From NCBI GenBank assembly GCA_016893485.2, contig JAFEKX020000001.1, positions 3,658,001-3,722,000 of the forward strand: a DNA stretch of 64,000 nucleotides. Direction: 5' to 3'. Numbering within the stretch: the first letter of the stretch is position 1; each line of letters opens with the position of its first letter. This stretch comes from Streptomyces sp. P3. Its GTDB lineage: Bacteria; Actinomycetota; Actinomycetes; Streptomycetales; Streptomycetaceae. Below are positions 30,286-39,545 of the stretch, in pieces. Both the position numbers and the translations under genes were made by a program. The notes below the pieces were generated by a model. That model searched no databases. It saw nothing but the letters and a program-made list of their open reading frames with translations, and was not told where the DNA came from.

Positions 30286-32168
30286 TCACAGATGGCGGCG
30301 TCGGGTGGAGACGTGCCGTTCGTACAGCTCACGCGCCTTGACCGCGGACGACCGGGTCGCGGTCGCGGCCACAGGTACATCCCACCAGGCCTGCGCGGGA
30401 GGCGCGCCCGACACTGTGTCTGCGGTTTCGGTCTCCACGTAGACACATGTGGGAGTGTCGGCGGCCCGCGCCTCGGCGAGCGCTTCGCGCAGGTCGCTGA
30501 CGGTCTTCGCGCGCAGCACCCGCATGCCGAGACTGGCCGCGTTGGCGGCGAGGTCGACGGGCAGCGGGGCCCCGGTCCAGGAACCGTCCGCGGGCGAACG
30601 GTGGCGGTACGCCGTGCCGAACCGCTCGCCGCCCACCGCCTCCGACAGGCCGCCTATCGAGGCGTACCCGTGGTTCTGTATCAGCACCACCTTGATCGCG
30701 ATGCCCTCTTGTACGGCGGTCACGATCTCCGTCGGCATCATCAGATACGTGCCGTCGCCGACCAGCGCCCACACCGGCCGGTCCGGCGCGGCCAGCTTCA
30801 CGCCGATCGCGGCCGGGATCTCGTAGCCCATGCAGGAGTAGCCGTACTCCAGGTGGTACTGGTCGAACGACCGCGTCCGCCACAGCTTGTGCAGATCCCC
30901 GGGAAGCGATCCGGCCGCGTTGACGAGGATGTCGGACGCGTCGACGATCTCGTCCAGCGCGCCCAGGACCTGGGGCTGTGTCGGGCGTACGTCGGGTTCC
31001 TCGGCCTCGTAGCAGGCGTCGACGCGCTGCTCCCAACGCTCCTTGTCCTCGCGGTACTCGGCGATGTACGAGTCGGTGACCCGGTACGCGCCCTGGCCCA
31101 ACTCCGCTGCCAGCGCGGTCAGTCCGCCGCGCGCGTCGGCGATCAGTGGCTGTCCGGCGAGCTTGTGGCCGTCGTAGGCACCGATGTTGAGGTTGAGGAA
31201 GCGGACGCCGGGCCTCGAAGAGGGTGCCGGAGGCGGTGGTGAAGTCGGTGTAGCGGGTGCCGATGCCGATCACCAGGTCGGCCAGGCGGGCGAGTTCGTC
31301 GGCGGTCGCGGTGCCGGTGTGGCCGATGCCGCCGACGTCCTGGGGTGGTCGTGGTTCAGGGAGCCCTTGCCGGCCTGGGTGGAGGCGACCGGGATGCCGG
31401 TGGCGGCGGCGAACTCCGCGAGGGCTGCCTCCGCCCGGCTGTGGTGGACTCCGCCGCCCGCGACGATGAGCGGCCTCCTGGCCTCGCGAACCGCCCTTGT
31501 GGCCGCGGCGAGTTCGGCCGGGTCGGCGGCCGGTCGTCTTACGTGCCAGGTGCGTTCGGCGAAGAACTCGTCCGGCCAGTCGTACGCCTCGGCCTGAACG
31601 TCCTGCGGGAGAGCGAGAGTCACGGCTCCGGTCTCGACCGGGTCGGCGAGCACGCGCATGGCGTTCAGGGCGGCGGGGATGAGCGCTTCCGGCCGGGTGA
31701 TCCGGTCGAATACTTCGACACCGGGCGCAGGCAGTCGTTGACCGACACGTCGCCCGCGTACGGGACTTCGAGCTGCTGGAGCACCGGGTCGGCGGGGCGG
31801 CCGGCGAAGATGTCGCCGGGGAGGAGCAGGACCGGGAGGTGGTTGATGGTCGCGAGGGCGGCGCCGGTGACGAGGTTCGTGGCGCCGGGGCCGATGGACG
31901 TCGTCACCGCGTGTGCGGACAGGCGATTCGACTGACGTGCGTATCCAACTGCCGCATGGACCATGGACTGTTCGTTACGGCCCTGGTGGTAGGGCATCTC
32001 ATCGGCGTACTCGATGAGGGCCTGGCCGAGCCCGGCCACGTTGCCGTGGCCGAAGATGCCCCAGGTCGCGCCGATCAGCCGCTGCCGGGTGCCGTCCCGC
32101 TCGGTGAACTGGGCGGCCAGGAACCGCACCAGCGCCTGCGCGACCGTGAGCCTCGTCGTCGAGGTCAT
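30286..32168 (-). CDS. iolD: 3D-(3,5/4)-trihydroxycyclohexane-1,2-dione hydrolase
   Basis: A thiamine-diphosphate enzyme that opens the ring in myo-inositol catabolism to give 5-deoxyglucuronate. The N-terminal Pyr domain has TWGIFGHGNVAGLGQALIEY, MVHAAVGYARQSNRLSAHAV and TTSIGPGATNLVTGAA. The PP domain has YGYSCMGYEIPAAIGVKLA and the TPP-binding motif VGDGTYLMMPTEI ... QNHGYASIGGLSEAVGGERF. Breaks lie near 31700, 31345 and 31215; corrected length is about 628 residues. Start ATG 32168 overlaps the iolB stop (ATGA). Downstream mmsA follows after 14 bases. Confidence 0.92.
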
Positions 32169-32759
32169 CGGTAACCCTCCGTGTGCTCGGGGTGGAAGCA
32201 GATCCGCCACTCCCTCGCCGGGCCGTGCCGGTCGTCGGGCACGGGCACGGCGTCGCCGGAGCGGACCTCCGCGAGGGCGTCTGCTCCGCCCTCACGGGAG
32301 GGGAATACGCACTGATGGCCGAACCCGTTCGGGCCGTCGATCCCGAAGCAGTGGATCTCCTCCAACTCGGCCTCCTCGCCCGCGCGTTGTTCGTCGTCCG
32401 AAGGTGGGGATTCCTCCGCGCGAGCCTGTTCGGGCGCGGGGGCGCAGGCTGGTGCCGTCGCCGCGTCGTTTCACCGGAACCTCCGGCGCGGGGCCGTAGC
32501 GAGCGGGGAGTCGTCGCTCGCACTTCGCTCCTGCCAGGGCGAAGCGGCCTCCCGCGCCGGAGGCGATCTTGACCTGGGCGTCCCGGGGTACGTACGCGAA
32601 GTCGGTGACTCCGGCGAACACGCTTTCCCTGCCCAGGAGTTGGAACTCTTCGTCCGCAATTCGCACGGTACATCCACCGTCGAGCGGAAGCACGGTCCAC
32701 TCGCTGTCACCGGTGGTGAAGTGGCGTGTCCCGCCCGGCTCCGGCTCGACGGTCGTCAT
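32165..32759 (-). pseudogene. iolB: 5-deoxy-glucuronate isomerase, damaged by internal deletions
   Basis: IolB isomerises 5-deoxyglucuronate to 2-deoxy-5-keto-gluconate. Recognisable pieces are GDSEWTVLPLDGGCTVRIAD, VFAGVTDFAYVPRDAQVKIA, KCERRLPARYGPAPEVPV, AELEEIHCFGIDGPNGFG and REWRICFHPEHTEGYR. The usual N-terminal 30-40 residues are missing. The central QVNNF to GGNWSSYPPHKHDE segment with the metal-binding His pair is replaced by a short unrelated stretch with PPSDDEQRAGEE, and the loop between RHGP and REW lacks about 25 residues. The pieces are in two frames (break near 32420). Total span is about 198 codons against about 290 normally. These gaps are too large for simple sequencing indels, so I call it non-functional, pending a check of the assembly. 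Confidence 0.75.
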
Positions 32760-32769
32760 AACGCGGCCC

Positions 32770-33656
32770 TCACAGCAGTCCTACGGCGGTGTCGACGGCG
32801 GCGGCGACATCGCCGTCCGGCGGGTAGAGCAGCGAGCGGCCGACCACCAGGCCGCGCACGGTGGGGAGTTGGAGGGCGCCGCGCCACTTCTCGTAGGCGC
32901 CGGCTTGTTCCTCTTCGGAGCCGCCGACCTCACCGCCCAGCAGCACGGCGGGGAGGGTGGAGGTCTCCATGACCTGGGCCATGTCGTCCGGGTTCTCGGT
33001 GACGGGGAGTTTGAGCCAGGTGTAGGCCGAAGTGCCGCCCAGGCCCGAGGAGATGGCGATGGACTTGATGACGGCCTCGGCGGAGAGGTCGTTCCTCAGC
33101 TTGCCCTCGTCGGTCCGGCTGCTGATGAACGGCTCGACGAACAGCGGGAGTTGACGCGCGGCCATGTCATCGATGGCACGCGCGGTGGACTCCAGGGTGG
33201 TGAGGGGGAGCCCGGGTCGTCGTAGTCGATGCGGAGCAGCAGTTTGCCGGCGTCGAAGCGGAGGCGCTCGATGTCCTGGGCGCGGTGGCCGGTGAAGCGG
33301 TCGTCGAGTTCGAAGCTCGCGCCCTGGAGGCCGCCGCGGTTCATCGAGCCCATGACGACCTTGCCGTCGAGGGCGCCGAGGAGCAGCAGGTCGTCGAGGA
33401 TGTCGGCGGTCGCGAGGACGCCGTCGACACCGGGCCGGGACAGCGCGAGGCAGAGGCGTTCGAGCAGTTCGGCACGGTTGGCCATCGCGAACTTCCGGTC
33501 GCCGACGCCGAGGGCACCGCGGGCGGGGTGGTCGGCGGCGACGATCATCAGCCGGCCCGCGTCATTGAGCAGCGGACGTCGGACGCGACGGGCGGCGGCC
33601 TCGGCGATGGCCTCGGGGTGATGGGTGCGGGTGCGGACGAGTTCGGAGATGTCTAC
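32770..33656 (-). CDS. Cgl0158-type (beta/alpha)8-barrel aldolase-like protein of the inositol operon
   Basis: A class I aldolase-like barrel found in actinobacterial iol operons, where it is thought to handle the 2-deoxy-5-keto-gluconate-6-phosphate step usually done by IolJ. Visible are VDISELVRTRTHHPEAIAEA, LMIVAADHPARGALGVGDRK, VMGSMNRGGLQGASFELDDR, LLLRIDYDDPGS, PLFVEPFISSRT, TWLKLPVTENPDDMAQVMET and VRGLVVGRSLLYPPDGDVAA. A break lies near 33208. The start is unclear: no ATG or GTG with a ribosome site lies just before VDISEL, and the frame runs back into a proline-rich stretch; a GTG at 33837 with GGCGGGGA upstream would add a Thr/Gly/Ser-rich extension after one frame change. Confidence 0.82.
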
Positions 33657-33893
33657 GCGGGGGCCGGTGGAGGGTGGTTCCGGTGGGGGTGGGGGCGTGG
33701 GTGGAGGCGGAGGCGTTGGCGCCGGTGCCGGTGCCGGTGGAGGAACCGGTGCTGGTGAAGGGGCGGTTGCCGGTGGAGCTGCCCTCGTGGCCGGAGACGT
33801 CGTCCCCGTCGCCCTGCTCGCCGTGCGCGTGCGTCACGGCGTCCCCGCCCTCGTACTGGCCCTCGCGCTGGGCTCCTGACACCCGACCGGCCC
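33657..33893 (-). other. Low-complexity proline/threonine-coding stretch between iolC and the aldolase-like gene
   Basis: On the minus strand this 237-base interval contains runs of CCGGCACCGGCACCGG and CCACCCACGCCCCCACCCCC. In one frame it reads TGSSTGTGTGANASASTHAP, in the aldolase frame PAPAPAPTPPPPPTPPPPPE. Intergenic gaps elsewhere in the operon are nil to 14 bases, so this is an exception. It is either an N-terminal extension of the aldolase-like protein or a spacer. Confidence 0.5.
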
Positions 33894-34851
33894 TCACAGG
33901 ACCGCTCCGGCGGTGATCGCGCCCTCGACCTCGGCGACGGTGGGCATCGCGGAGGAGCACTCCAGACGGGAGGCGACGATCGCGCCGGCCGCGTTGGCGT
34001 GCCGCATGATCTTCTCCAGGTCCCAGCCGGAGAGCAGGCCGTGGCAGAGCGAGCCGCCGAAGGCGTCACCGGCGCCGAGTCCGTTGAGGACGGTCACGGG
34101 GAGCGGGGGCACCTCGGCGGACTCGCCGGCGCGGTTGACGGCGAGGACGCCCTTCGGGCCCTGCTTCACAACGGCGAGTTCGACACCGGCGTCCAGGGAG
34201 GGCGCGGGCGGCGGCGTGCGGTTCGCGTACGCCGGTGGCGACCTCGACCTCGTCGAGGTTGCCGACGGCGACGGTGGTGTGGCGCAGGGCCTCCTCGTAG
34301 AAGGGGCGGGCCGCGCTCGGGTCCGCGTCCTGCCAGAACATCGGGCGCCAGTCGAGGTCGAAGACCGTCGTACCGGACTTCGCGCGGTGGGCGAGGGCCG
34401 CGAGCGTGGCCGTACGGCTGGGCTCCTCGCTCAGTCCGGTGCCGGTGATCCAGAAGATGCGGGCCTCCTGGATCGCATCCAGATCCAGGTCGTGGGCGTC
34501 GATCTCCAGGTCCGGGGCCTTGGGCTGCCGGTAGAAGTACAGCGGGAAGTCGTCCGGCGGGAAGATCTCGCAGAACGTGACCGGGGTCGGGTACTCCGCG
34601 ACGGGCGTGACCCAGCGGTCGTCGACGCCGAAGTCGCGCAGTGCCTCGTGCAGGTAGGTGCCGAAGGGGTCGTCGCCGGTGCGCGAGACGAGGGCGACCT
34701 CACGGCCGAGCCGGGCGGCGGCGACCGCGACGTTCGCCGCCGAGCCGCCGAGGAACTTCCCGAAGGTCGTCACCTGGGGCAGCGGCACGCCCGTCTGCAG
34801 CGGATAGAGGTCCACCCCTAGCCGCCCCATGGTGATCAGGTCGTACGCCAT
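33894..34851 (-). CDS. iolC: 5-dehydro-2-deoxygluconokinase (PfkB family)
   Basis: Phosphorylates 2-deoxy-5-keto-gluconate in myo-inositol catabolism. The PfkB signatures are TFGKFLGGSAANVAVAAARL near residue 30 and NGLGAGDAFGGSLCHGLL near residue 250 with the catalytic Asp. FDLDWRPMFW and AVVKQGPKGVLAV match the kinase core. Start ATG 34851 (MAYDLITMGRLGVDLYPLQ) follows GAAGGGAAG. One break near 34215; corrected length is about 319 residues. It is the first gene of the leftward iol operon, whose promoter must lie in the 34852-35379 interval. Confidence 0.92.
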
Positions 34852-35379
34852 CGACTTCCCTTCGCGCCCTCGCGCGCGGTCTCCTGAGGACCGGACGTGG
34901 AGCGGCTTCGTTTCGGCTCTCCACGGTTTGTAGTCCCGTGCCCCGAGCCCTGTCAATGTTTTGTCCAGACATACGGACGAGACGGGGGTGGGTTGGGGGT
35001 AAGGGCTTGCATGGTGAGGGGCGGGACGAGTTGTTTTTCGGGCGGCGGTCCGTGTGCGCGTTCACGTCTGACCCACCTCGCCACGCCCCGCTCAACACCT
35101 CCGGCTCACCCCATCGCCTCATCACAGCCCCGCCCCACAAGTCAACGCGCCGCGCCCCCGCGCCCGCGTGCGCCTTTGCGTCACCTGTGTCACAAAAGCA
35201 CCCCTCGTGTCACACATATCGCGTGTACGCGGGTTTTGCGTCACACCCGGTCGACAGGCACTGCCCGTCCCTCACTGTGCGTCGTTCACCCGGCACAGGC
35301 TTGTGATCGCCAGCGCAGCGCACGGCTCCCCGACGGCCGCCCCCGGTCGACGCCGCGGCGCGCGCAGGGAGGTGCACTC
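34852..35379. promoter_or_regulatory. Divergent regulatory interval of the inositol operon and a small HTH gene
   Basis: This 528-base stretch has no gene I can support. Next to iolC it holds TGTC-CA-GACA (34962-34971) inside TTTTGTCCAGACATA, an operator-like palindrome of the GntR/HutC type. Next to the HTH gene it has four GTCAC boxes (35180, 35189, 35209, 35240) in an AT-richer segment with CACAAAAG and CACATATC. These are candidates for the iol operator and for sites controlling the HTH gene; neither is proven. Confidence 0.5.
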
Positions 35380-35580
35380 ATGACCGACCGACGGCTCTGG
35401 TCGTACAAGGAAATCGCGGCCCACATCCGGGTCCAGCCCGACACCGTGCGCTCGTACCGCAAGCACGGCCTGCTGCCCCCGCCCGACCACGTGGAGAGCG
35501 GCAAGCCGTACTGGTACGCGGACACCGTCCGAGCCTGGGTCGCCTCCCGGCCCGGCAACCGGGGACGCAGAGAGGACTGA
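35380..35580 (+). CDS. Small helix-turn-helix DNA-binding protein (MerR/excisionase-like)
   Basis: 66 residues. Start ATG 35380 follows GGGAGG. The HTH is LWSYKEIAAHIRVQPDTVRS, followed by a winged segment YRKHGLLPPPDHVESGKPYW with the aromatic and Arg-rich pattern of the MerR/BldC/Xis class, ending VRAWVASRPGNRGRRED. It has no effector domain, so it probably acts as a small architectural or accessory regulator. It is divergent from the iol operon with over 500 bases between, so control of iol genes is possible but not shown. Confidence 0.8.
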   Translation: MTDRRLWSYKEIAAHIRVQPDTVRSYRKHGLLPPPDHVESGKPYWYADTVRAWVASRPGNRGRRED

Positions 35581-35594
35581 CCCGAGCCGACGGA

Positions 35595-35700
35595 CGAGGG
35601 ACCACGGGGTCAAGGGACCAAGGGACCAAGGGGTCAAAGAGCCAAGGTCCCAAGGGCCGCAGGGCCGGCGGGCCGACGGGTCGGCCGCCTGGTGGGCTGA
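35595..35700 (+). repeat. Degenerate short tandem repeats (GGGACCAAG units)
   Basis: Units of 9-10 bases such as GGGACCAAG, GGGGTCAAG, GAGCCAAGG and GGGCCGGCGG run in series after the HTH gene. The stretch to about 35870 has no supported gene. It probably arose by slippage. Confidence 0.6.
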
Positions 35701-35875
35701 CTGACCGACGGGCCGACGCGGTGCCGGGCGCCCGGCACCGCCCCGGTCACACCGGCGACGCCCCGGCACCGGTCACTGCGTGACACCGGCCGCTTCGATC
35801 CCGCCGGTCACGCTGATCACGCCGGTCCCCGGCCGTCACGCCGACCTCGTCGATCCCGCCGGCCCCCACGGCAAT

Positions 35876-36103
35876 TCACCCGTCGAGCAACTGGGCCTGC
35901 ACCGGATCCAGTTGGAGGTCTACGGCCACAACCAGCGCGTCCGGCGCGTCTACGAGAAGCCCGGTTTCGTGGTCGAAGGCGTGCTGCGTGAGGCCCAGTC
36001 GCGGGACGGGGAGTGGGTGGACGAGGTCGTCATGGGGCTGCTCGACCGTGAGTGGAACGCGCTTCGGGGTCACCCCGAGGAAGTCACCTCCACGGTTCGA
36101 TGA
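35876..36103 (+). pseudogene. C-terminal remnant of a RimJ/RimL-type GNAT acetyltransferase
   Basis: The frame SPVEQLGLHRIQLEVYGHNQ, then RVYEKPGFVVEGVLREAQSR and GEWVDEVVMGLLDREW, matches the last third of GNAT acetyltransferases (the LHRIxLxVxxxNxxAxxxYEKxGFxxEGxxR pattern). The acetyl-CoA loop and the N-terminal two thirds are missing. Upstream sequence to 35780 is open but is low-complexity and shows no GNAT features. The fragment overlaps the 3' end of the alcohol dehydrogenase by 20 bases. I interpret it as a decayed gene. Confidence 0.7.
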
Positions 36104-37126
36104 CCGTCACCCCTGCTCCCGGTGCCGTGTCCATCGTGGCGAGGGCGGTCGGGGTCTCGGCCAGGGTGATGGTGGTGGTGGCGAGGAGGTCGGGGCGCAG
36201 CACTCCCGACCGGACCAGCTCCAGCATGGGCGGGTAGGTGTGGGCCGCCATGCCGTGGCTGCCGAGGAGTTCGAGTTCCAGGGCGATCGCGCGGGCCATG
36301 GGGACCGGGGTCGTACCGGACGGGGAGGGCAGCAGGCCCACCTGGAGGTGGCGGCCCCGGCGACGCAGGCCGTTCACCGAGGCGGCGCAGGTCGCCGGGG
36401 AACCCAGGGCGTCCAGCGACAAGTGCGCGCCGCCGCCGGTCAGTTCGCGTACCGCCCCTGCCGTGTCCGGGGTGCTCGCGCCGTCCACGCACTCCGCCGC
36501 CCCGAACTTCCTTGCCAGCGCGAGTGCTTGGGGTGAGATGTCCACCGCGATGACCCTGGCTCCCGCCGCCGCCGCGATCATCACCGCCGACAGACCCACT
36601 CCCCCGCAGCCGTGCACCGCCACCCACTCCCCGGCGCCACCCGGCCCCGCTGCACCACCGCGCGGAACGCCGTCGCAAACCGGCAGCCCAGCGAGGCCGC
36701 CGTCGCGTAGGACATCTCGTCCGGGATCGCGACCAGGTTCACGTCGGCGTGGTCCAGGGCGACGTACTGGGCGAAGGAACCCCAGCGGGTGAAGCCTGGC
36801 TGGGTCTGGCGCTCGCACACCTGCTGGTCGCCGGCCGCGCAGGCTCCGCAGGTTCCGCAGGCGCACACGAACGGGACGGTGACGCGGTCGCCGGGGTGCC
36901 AGGCCGTCACCCTGTCGCCGACCGCCTCGACCACGCCGGCGAGTTCGTGGCCCGGTACGTGGGGCAACGTGATGTCCGGGTCGTGGCCCTGCCAGCCGTG
37001 CCAGTCGCTGCGGCAGAGGCCTGTTGCCTCCACCCGGACGGTCACTCCGTGGTCGGCAGGGTGAGGGTCGGGTACGTCTCGTACCTCGGCGGGTTCACCG
37101 TATTGCTCGAACACCACCGCTTTCAT
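36084..37126 (-). CDS. Zinc-dependent alcohol dehydrogenase (MDR family)
   Basis: Medium-chain dehydrogenase with catalytic zinc ligands Cys in ATGLCRSDWHGW and His-Glu in VPGHELAGVV, and the four structural-zinc cysteines in CACGTCGACAAGDQQVC. The cofactor site is VHGCGGVGLSAVMIAAAAGA followed by VIAVDI, suggesting NAD(H). Start ATG 37126 (MKAVVFEQYGEPAEVRDVP) follows GGGAGC. One break lies near 36640; corrected length is about 347 residues. Substrate unknown. It overlaps the end of the MMPL gene frame by some 30 bases. Confidence 0.88.
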
Positions 37127-39367
37127 TTGGGCTCCCGTCGCTGTTGTCGTCTGCGAGTACGTCGTGGCTGGTCGCGCCGTTCCCCGCGCCCCCAACGGGG
37201 CGCTCGTCCTCAGCCTCTCTCAGACCGAACCGGTCGTGGAACCTTCGCAGCGGGGCCGGTGCCCACCAAGTCGCCGTCCCCGTCAGTCTCATCACCGCCG
37301 GGACGAGCAGGCTGCGGACGATCATCGCGTCCATCAGGACCGCGAGGGCGATGCCCAGGCCCAGCATCTTGGTGTTGGTCACGCGGGACGTGCCGATGGC
37401 GACCATCACCACCGCCAGGATCACCGCCGCCGCCGTGATCAGGCCGCCCGTGCGCTGGAGTCCGTGGCGGACCGCCTCGTTGTGGTCGCCCGTGCGGTCG
37501 TACTCCTCCTTGATGCGGGAGAGCAGGAACACGCCGTAGTCCATGGAGAGGCCGAAGGCCACGCAGAACATCAGGACCGGGAGGGTGGTCTCTATGGAAC
37601 CGGTGCTGGTGAAGCCGAGGAGGCCGGAGAGATGGCCGTCCTGGAAGACCCAGACCACGGCGCCGAACATGGCCGTGAGGCTCAGTGCGTTGAGCAGGAC
37701 CGCCTGGATCGGGATCAGGACGCTGCCGGTCAAGAGGAAGACCAGGAGCAGGGTGACGATGACGATGAGGGCGGCGGCCCAGGGCAGCCGGGTGGCTATC
37801 GCGTGCTTGAGTCGACCAGGACGGCCGCCGTGCCGGTCACCTTGGTGGTGAACGGGGCGTCCGCCGACCGCAGTTCACCGACCAGGCGCTGCGCCGCGCT
37901 GTCGACCGCCTCGCCCTTGGGCAGCACCGTGAAGTACGCCGAGTCGCCCTTCACCAGGGGGCCGTCCACCCCGGCCACCTCGGGGAGCCGGGCGATCTCC
38001 GCCTTGTACGCCGTGTACTGCGCCGGTGTCGCCGACCCCTCGGCGAGCACTTCGAGGCCGCCGCCGGGGTTGCCCGGGAAGCCGTCGCGGATGTGCTGCT
38101 GCACGACGTGGGACTCGGCTCCCGAGGGGAGTTGGCGGTCGTCCGCGGTGCCGAACCTGACGCCCAGGAAGGGCAGTCCGAGCAGGACGAGCACCGCGGC
38201 GGTGGCCAGGGCGAAGAAGGGGGCCCTGCGCATCACGAGGTTCGCCAGGCGGCCCCAGGCCGCGCCCTCTCCGGATGTTGGTGCCGGTGCCGGCGCCTGT
38301 CGGCCTCGGCGGAACAGGCGTCGTAGATCCAGGGAGTTGACGCGGTGGCCGAGCAGCAGGAGGGCCGCCGGGAGGAGGATCAGGGCGGCTGCCGCGGCCA
38401 GGAGCACCACGGCGATGCCCGCGTAGGCGAAGGAGCGCAGGAAGTACATCGGGAAGACCAGCATCGCGGCCAGGGAGACCGCGACCGTGAGGGCGGAGAA
38501 GAGCACTGTGCGGCCGGCCGTGCGCAGGGTGGTGGCGATCGCCGTCAACGGCTCGGCGCCGGTGGACAGTTCCTCACGGAAGCGGCGGACGATGAACAGG
38601 GCGTAGTCGATGGCCAGCCCGAGGCCGAGGGCCGTCGTGAGGTTCATCGCGAAGACCGAAACGTCGGTGAACTCCGTGAGTCCGCGCAGCACCGCGTTCG
38701 TCCCCAGGATCGCGACGATGCCGATGCCGAGCGGGAGCAGGGCCGCGATCGCGGAGCCGAAGACCATCACCAGCAGGAGCAGCGTCACCGGCAGGGCGAT
38801 CATCTCGGCGCGGGCGAGGTCCTCCTTGATGATCGTCTGCATCTCGTGGCGGACGGCGACGATGCCGCCGACCTTCACGTGCACCGGGCCGTGGGTGCCG
38901 CGCAGGGCGGGGGCGATGCGGTCCAGGGTGTCGGTCGTCGCCTTCTCGTCGCCCGTGAGGTGGGCGGCGATCAGCGCCTCGTGACCGTCCTTCGCGCGCA
39001 GCCCGGGAGACTTGGTCCGCCAGTACGAACCGACGCCTATGACGCCCTTCTCGCTCGCCAGCCGCGCGGTGAGGCGGTCGGCCTCGGCCGCGACCGCCGG
39101 GTCGTCCACCGAGGCACTGCCCGAGTCGACGAGCAGCAGGAGGTTGGGCTGCGAGGCTGGGAACTCGCGCTCCAGGGCCTTGGTGGCGTACGTCGACTGG
39201 GCCGTCGGGTCCTCCCAGCCGCCGCTGCCCAGCCGGTCGGCGACTCCGCTGCCGGCGACCACGGCGAGTGCGGTGAGCACGAGGGCGACGAGCAGCGACA
39301 ACCGGGGGCGCGCGGTCACGAAACGCGTCCATCCGCCGAGGCGTGGTGGGCTGTTGACTTCGGTCAT
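37095..39367 (-). CDS. MMPL/RND-family membrane exporter
   Basis: Large transporter with two RND halves. The first helix RLSLLVALVLTALAVVAGSG precedes an external domain, then LPVTLLLLVMVFGSAIAALL, VFAMNLTTALGLGLAIDYAL FIVRRFREE and TVAVSLAAMLVFPMYFLRSF. The second half has PVLMFCVAFGLSMDYGVFLL SRIKEEYDR and SRVTNTKMLGLGIALAVLMD. The two DY motifs are the proton-relay positions. Start ATG 39367 (MTEVNSPPRLGG) follows GGGGAG. A break lies near 37800. The C-terminal tail after RFGLREAEDERP runs through a repeat element (37164-37195) into the next gene, so the true stop may be upstream of 37095. MMPL proteins export lipids or drugs; a divergent TetR gene and shared operators suggest inducible export. 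Confidence 0.87.
37164..37195 (-). repeat. Streptomyces GGGGCGCGGGGAAC repeat, short copy
   Basis: On the minus strand GGGGGCGCGGGGAACGGCGC continues with GACCAGCCAC. It sits at the MMPL/alcohol dehydrogenase junction and is translated as the odd PVGGAGNGATSH tail of the MMPL frame. Confidence 0.75.
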
Positions 39368-39451
39368 CGTGCGGTGCTCCCCTTCACCTTGACCCGGCCT
39401 CCGCCCAGACAGGCACAGACAGGTGGCATGGGTCGGTTCTGTCATAGACTG

Positions 39452-39514
39452 GCAAACACGAGAGACCGCTCGCGTTTGCCGGAACATCAGAATGCGAGCG
39501 ACCACTCGCGTTTG
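39452..39514. promoter_or_regulatory. Two TetR-type operators in the divergent MMPL/TetR promoter
   Basis: The motif CGAG-N6-CTCGCGTTTG occurs twice, at 39459-39478 and 39495-39514, 36 bp apart. The first is part of a longer inverted repeat, GCAAACACGAG (39452-39462) against CTCGCGTTTGC (39469-39479), with one mismatch. Placement 32 bases before the TetR start and in the MMPL leader suggests autoregulation plus repression of the exporter. Confidence 0.78.
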
Positions 39515-39545
39515 TCAACGTCGTTCGGAGAGCTGGGGATAACTC

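Noticed and set aside
33625..33879. Plus-strand ORF rich in glycine opposite the iol operon spacer
   Set aside because: It is the complement of the proline-rich low-complexity stretch and has no ribosome site or recognisable domain.
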